Positions 7,003-8,795 of a stretch of DNA of 8,795 bases are shown here, in pieces. The notes under the pieces are model-generated. The model was not told where the DNA came from. It ran no database searches and worked only from the letters and a program-made list of their open reading frames with translations. Position 1 is the first letter of the stretch. Every line of letters starts with the position of its first letter. The position numbers and the translations under genes are program-made. The DNA comes from Beijerinckiaceae bacterium (lineage in GTDB: Bacteria > Pseudomonadota > Alphaproteobacteria > Rhizobiales > Beijerinckiaceae), in NCBI GenBank assembly GCA_947455285.1, contig CANGOK010000134.1, forward strand, positions 1 to 8,795, read 5' to 3'.

Positions 7003-8795
7003 ATGGGTTCCTTCACCGATCTCTTCATCAAGCGGCCCGTGCTGTCGAGCGTCGTCAGCCTGCTGCTGCTGCTCGTCGGCATTCAGGCCGGGCTCAAACT
7101 GCAGATCCGGCAATATCCGGAACTGCAGCAGACCACGATCACGGTCACGACCAGCTATCCCGGCGCCAACGCCGAGCTGATCAAGGGCTTCATCACCACG
7201 CCGCTCGAACAGGCCGTCGCCAGCACCGAAGGCGTCGATACGCTGGTGTCGAGCTCCCAGCAGAATGTCTCCACGATCACGCTGAACCTGCGTCTCAACG
7301 CCAGCGCCGATCGCGCAATGACCGACGTTCTGTCGAAGATCAATCAGGTGAAGAGCACACTACCGCGCGAGGCGAACGACCCCGTGGTCTTGAAGAAGAC
7401 AGGGCAGGGCTTCGCGCTCATGTATCTGTCCTTCAACTCCGCCACCATGACGGCTTCGCAGATCACCGACTACATGACCCGCGTTGTGCAGCCGGGCTTG
7501 CAGACGCTCGATGGCGTGGGCGAGGCGCAGATTCTCGGCGGACAGACCTTCGCCATGCGCATCTGGCTTGACCCCGAGCGCATGGCCGCGCGCGGCGTGA
7601 CGCCGAATGATGTGCGCCTTGCGCTCGCCGCCAACAACTTCACCTCCGCCGCAGGTCAGATCAAGGGCGATTGGGTGCAGACCAGCATCAACGCCCTGAC
7701 CTCGCTTGACACCGCGCAGGCTTTCTCGCAGCTCGTCATCGCGGCGCGCGGCGACTCTCTTATTCGCCTTGGCAATATCGCGCGCGTGGAGCTAGGGCCG
7801 GAAAGCGCGGAATCTTCCTCTGTCTTCGACGGCCTCAAGGCGGTGTTCATCGGCGTCTACGCCACGCCGACCGCCAATCCGCTGAACGTCATCAGCAATG
7901 TGCGCAAGGCCTTCCCGCAGTTGAAGGCCAATCTGCCGCCCGGCCTCGACGCCGCCATCGCCTACGACGCCACCGAATTCATTCGCGCCTCGATCTCCGA
8001 AGTGGCGATGACGCTTGCCGAAGCGGCGCTGATCGTCGTGGTGGTGATTTTCCTCTTCTTGGGCAATCTGCGTTCGACGCTCATTCCCATCGTCACCATT
8101 CCCCTGTCGCTCATCGGCGTGATGATCATGCTGCTGGCCATGGGCTATTCGATCAACCTGCTCACCCTGCTGGCGCTGGTGCTCGCCATCGGCCTTGTGG
8201 TGGATGACGCGATTGTGGTGGTGGAGAATATCTATCGCCACATTGAGGAAGGTCTTTCGCCATTCGAAGCTTCGATGCGAGGCGCGCGGGAGATCGTGGG
8301 GCCGGTCATCGCGATGACGATCACGCTCATCGCCGTTTACGCGCCGATCGGCTTCGTGTCGGGTGTGACGGGCTCGCTTTTCCGCGAATTCGCCTTCACG
8401 CTGGCGGGTTCGGTCTTCGTTTCCGGCGTCATCGCGCTCACGCTCTCGCCCATGATGTGCTCGAAGCTTCTAAGGCCGCACAGCGCAGAGGGACAGGGTC
8501 GTTTCGCCGCCTTCCTCGATCGTATGTTCGACGGCTTGCGCGCCCGTTATGCGCGGGCTCTGCATCGCTCCCTGAACTTCCGCGCCATGAGCGTGCTGAT
8601 CCTCGTGGGCGTGCTGGCGATCACCGCCATCATGTATCAGTCGACCCCGCGCGAACTGGCGCCGGAGGAAGATCAGGGCTTCATCATGAGCATCGTGAAG
8701 ACGCCCCAATACGCCAATCTCGATTATCTCGAAAACATGACCGGCAAGCTGCAGGCGGAGATCGCCACGATTCCGGAATCCGCCCATGTCTTCGC
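7003..8795 (+). CDS. MexI/AcrB-like RND efflux pump, 3'-truncated by window edge
   Basis: The reading frame is open without a stop from the ATG at 7003 to the right edge, giving 597 residues of a protein usually about 1,020-1,050 long. The N-terminus MGSFTDLFIKRPVLSSVVS leads into TM1 (about 12-30). The first porter loop begins IRQYPELQQTTITVTTSYPG, a pattern typical of MexI-like HAE1 pumps. TM2 starts near 337. TM4 holds the proton-relay pair D401-D402 in GLVVDDAIVVVENI. LTLSPMMCSKLL closes the TM6 region, TM7 is near 529-547, and the second porter loop has just begun (PRELAPEEDQGF). TM8-TM12 and the relay lysine lie outside. Its position 11 bases after the adaptor gene makes the two a pump pair in one operon. 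It is clearly distinct from the two MdtB/C-like proteins upstream. Substrates are unknown. Confidence 0.94.
   Translation, partial: MGSFTDLFIKRPVLSSVVSLLLLLVGIQAGLKLQIRQYPELQQTTITVTTSYPGANAELIKGFITTPLEQAVASTEGVDTLVSSSQQNVSTITLNLRLNASADRAMTDVLSKINQVKSTLPREANDPVVLKKTGQGFALMYLSFNSATMTASQITDYMTRVVQPGLQTLDGVGEAQILGGQTFAMRIWLDPERMAARGVTPNDVRLALAANNFTSAAGQIKGDWVQTSINALTSLDTAQAFSQLVIAARGDSLIRLGNIARVELGPESAESSSVFDGLKAVFIGVYATPTANPLNVISNVRKAFPQLKANLPPGLDAAIAYDATEFIRASISEVAMTLAEAALIVVVVIFLFLGNLRSTLIPIVTIPLSLIGVMIMLLAMGYSINLLTLLALVLAIGLVVDDAIVVVENIYRHIEEGLSPFEASMRGAREIVGPVIAMTITLIAVYAPIGFVSGVTGSLFREFAFTLAGSVFVSGVIALTLSPMMCSKLLRPHSAEGQGRFAAFLDRMFDGLRARYARALHRSLNFRAMSVLILVGVLAITAIMYQSTPRELAPEEDQGFIMSIVKTPQYANLDYLENMTGKLQAEIATIPESAHVF

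Noticed and set aside
6939..7571. A 210-residue plus-strand open frame overlapping the start of the third pump gene
   Set aside because: It is out of frame with an unmistakable RND protein beginning at 7003, and its product is Arg/His/Ala-rich low-complexity sequence.
1..8795. RNA genes, CRISPR array, insertion sequence or phage remnants
   Set aside because: Conserved coding sequence fills almost the whole window. I saw no regularly spaced repeats, terminal inverted repeats, transposase motifs or tRNA-like folds.

Overview
The window is a dense block of inner-membrane drug/metabolite efflux genes, all on the plus strand, from a GC-rich Gram-negative bacterium. The high-GC codon use, and MdtB/MdtC-type paralogues followed by a MexH/MexI-like adaptor and pump, suggest an alphaproteobacterium, plausibly Hyphomicrobiales. 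That placement is inference from general resemblance; no rRNA or marker gene is present.

Layout: (1) 1-2622 is the 3' part of an MdtB-like RND pump gene whose 5' end lies outside the window. (2) 2619-5723 is a complete MdtC-like RND pump gene, joined to the first by an ATGA overlap. (3) 5724-5839 is the only real gap. It carries a probable rho-independent terminator just after the mdtC-like stop codon, then a 16-base inverted repeat 20 bases before the next start. (4) 5840-6991 is a complete periplasmic adaptor (membrane fusion protein) gene. (5) 7003-8795 is the 5' part of a third RND pump gene, MexI/AcrB-like, which runs off the right edge.

Genes 1 and 2 probably form one heteromeric MdtBC-type pump. 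Their own adaptor would be expected upstream, outside the window. Genes 4 and 5 form a second adaptor-pump pair. All three pumps keep the paired aspartates of TM4 used for proton coupling; the two whose C-terminal halves are visible also keep the TM10 lysine. No outer-membrane channel (TolC/OprM family) and no regulator gene is visible, so these must lie outside the window or elsewhere in the genome.

I saw no tRNA, rRNA, CRISPR array, insertion sequence or attachment site. Coding density is about 98 percent. This looks like a fairly ordinary chromosomal efflux locus, not a new kind of system. The points worth a second look are the regulatory gap, the adaptor's altered tip motif, identical DNA patches shared by the two paralogues, and the stacking of two RND systems.
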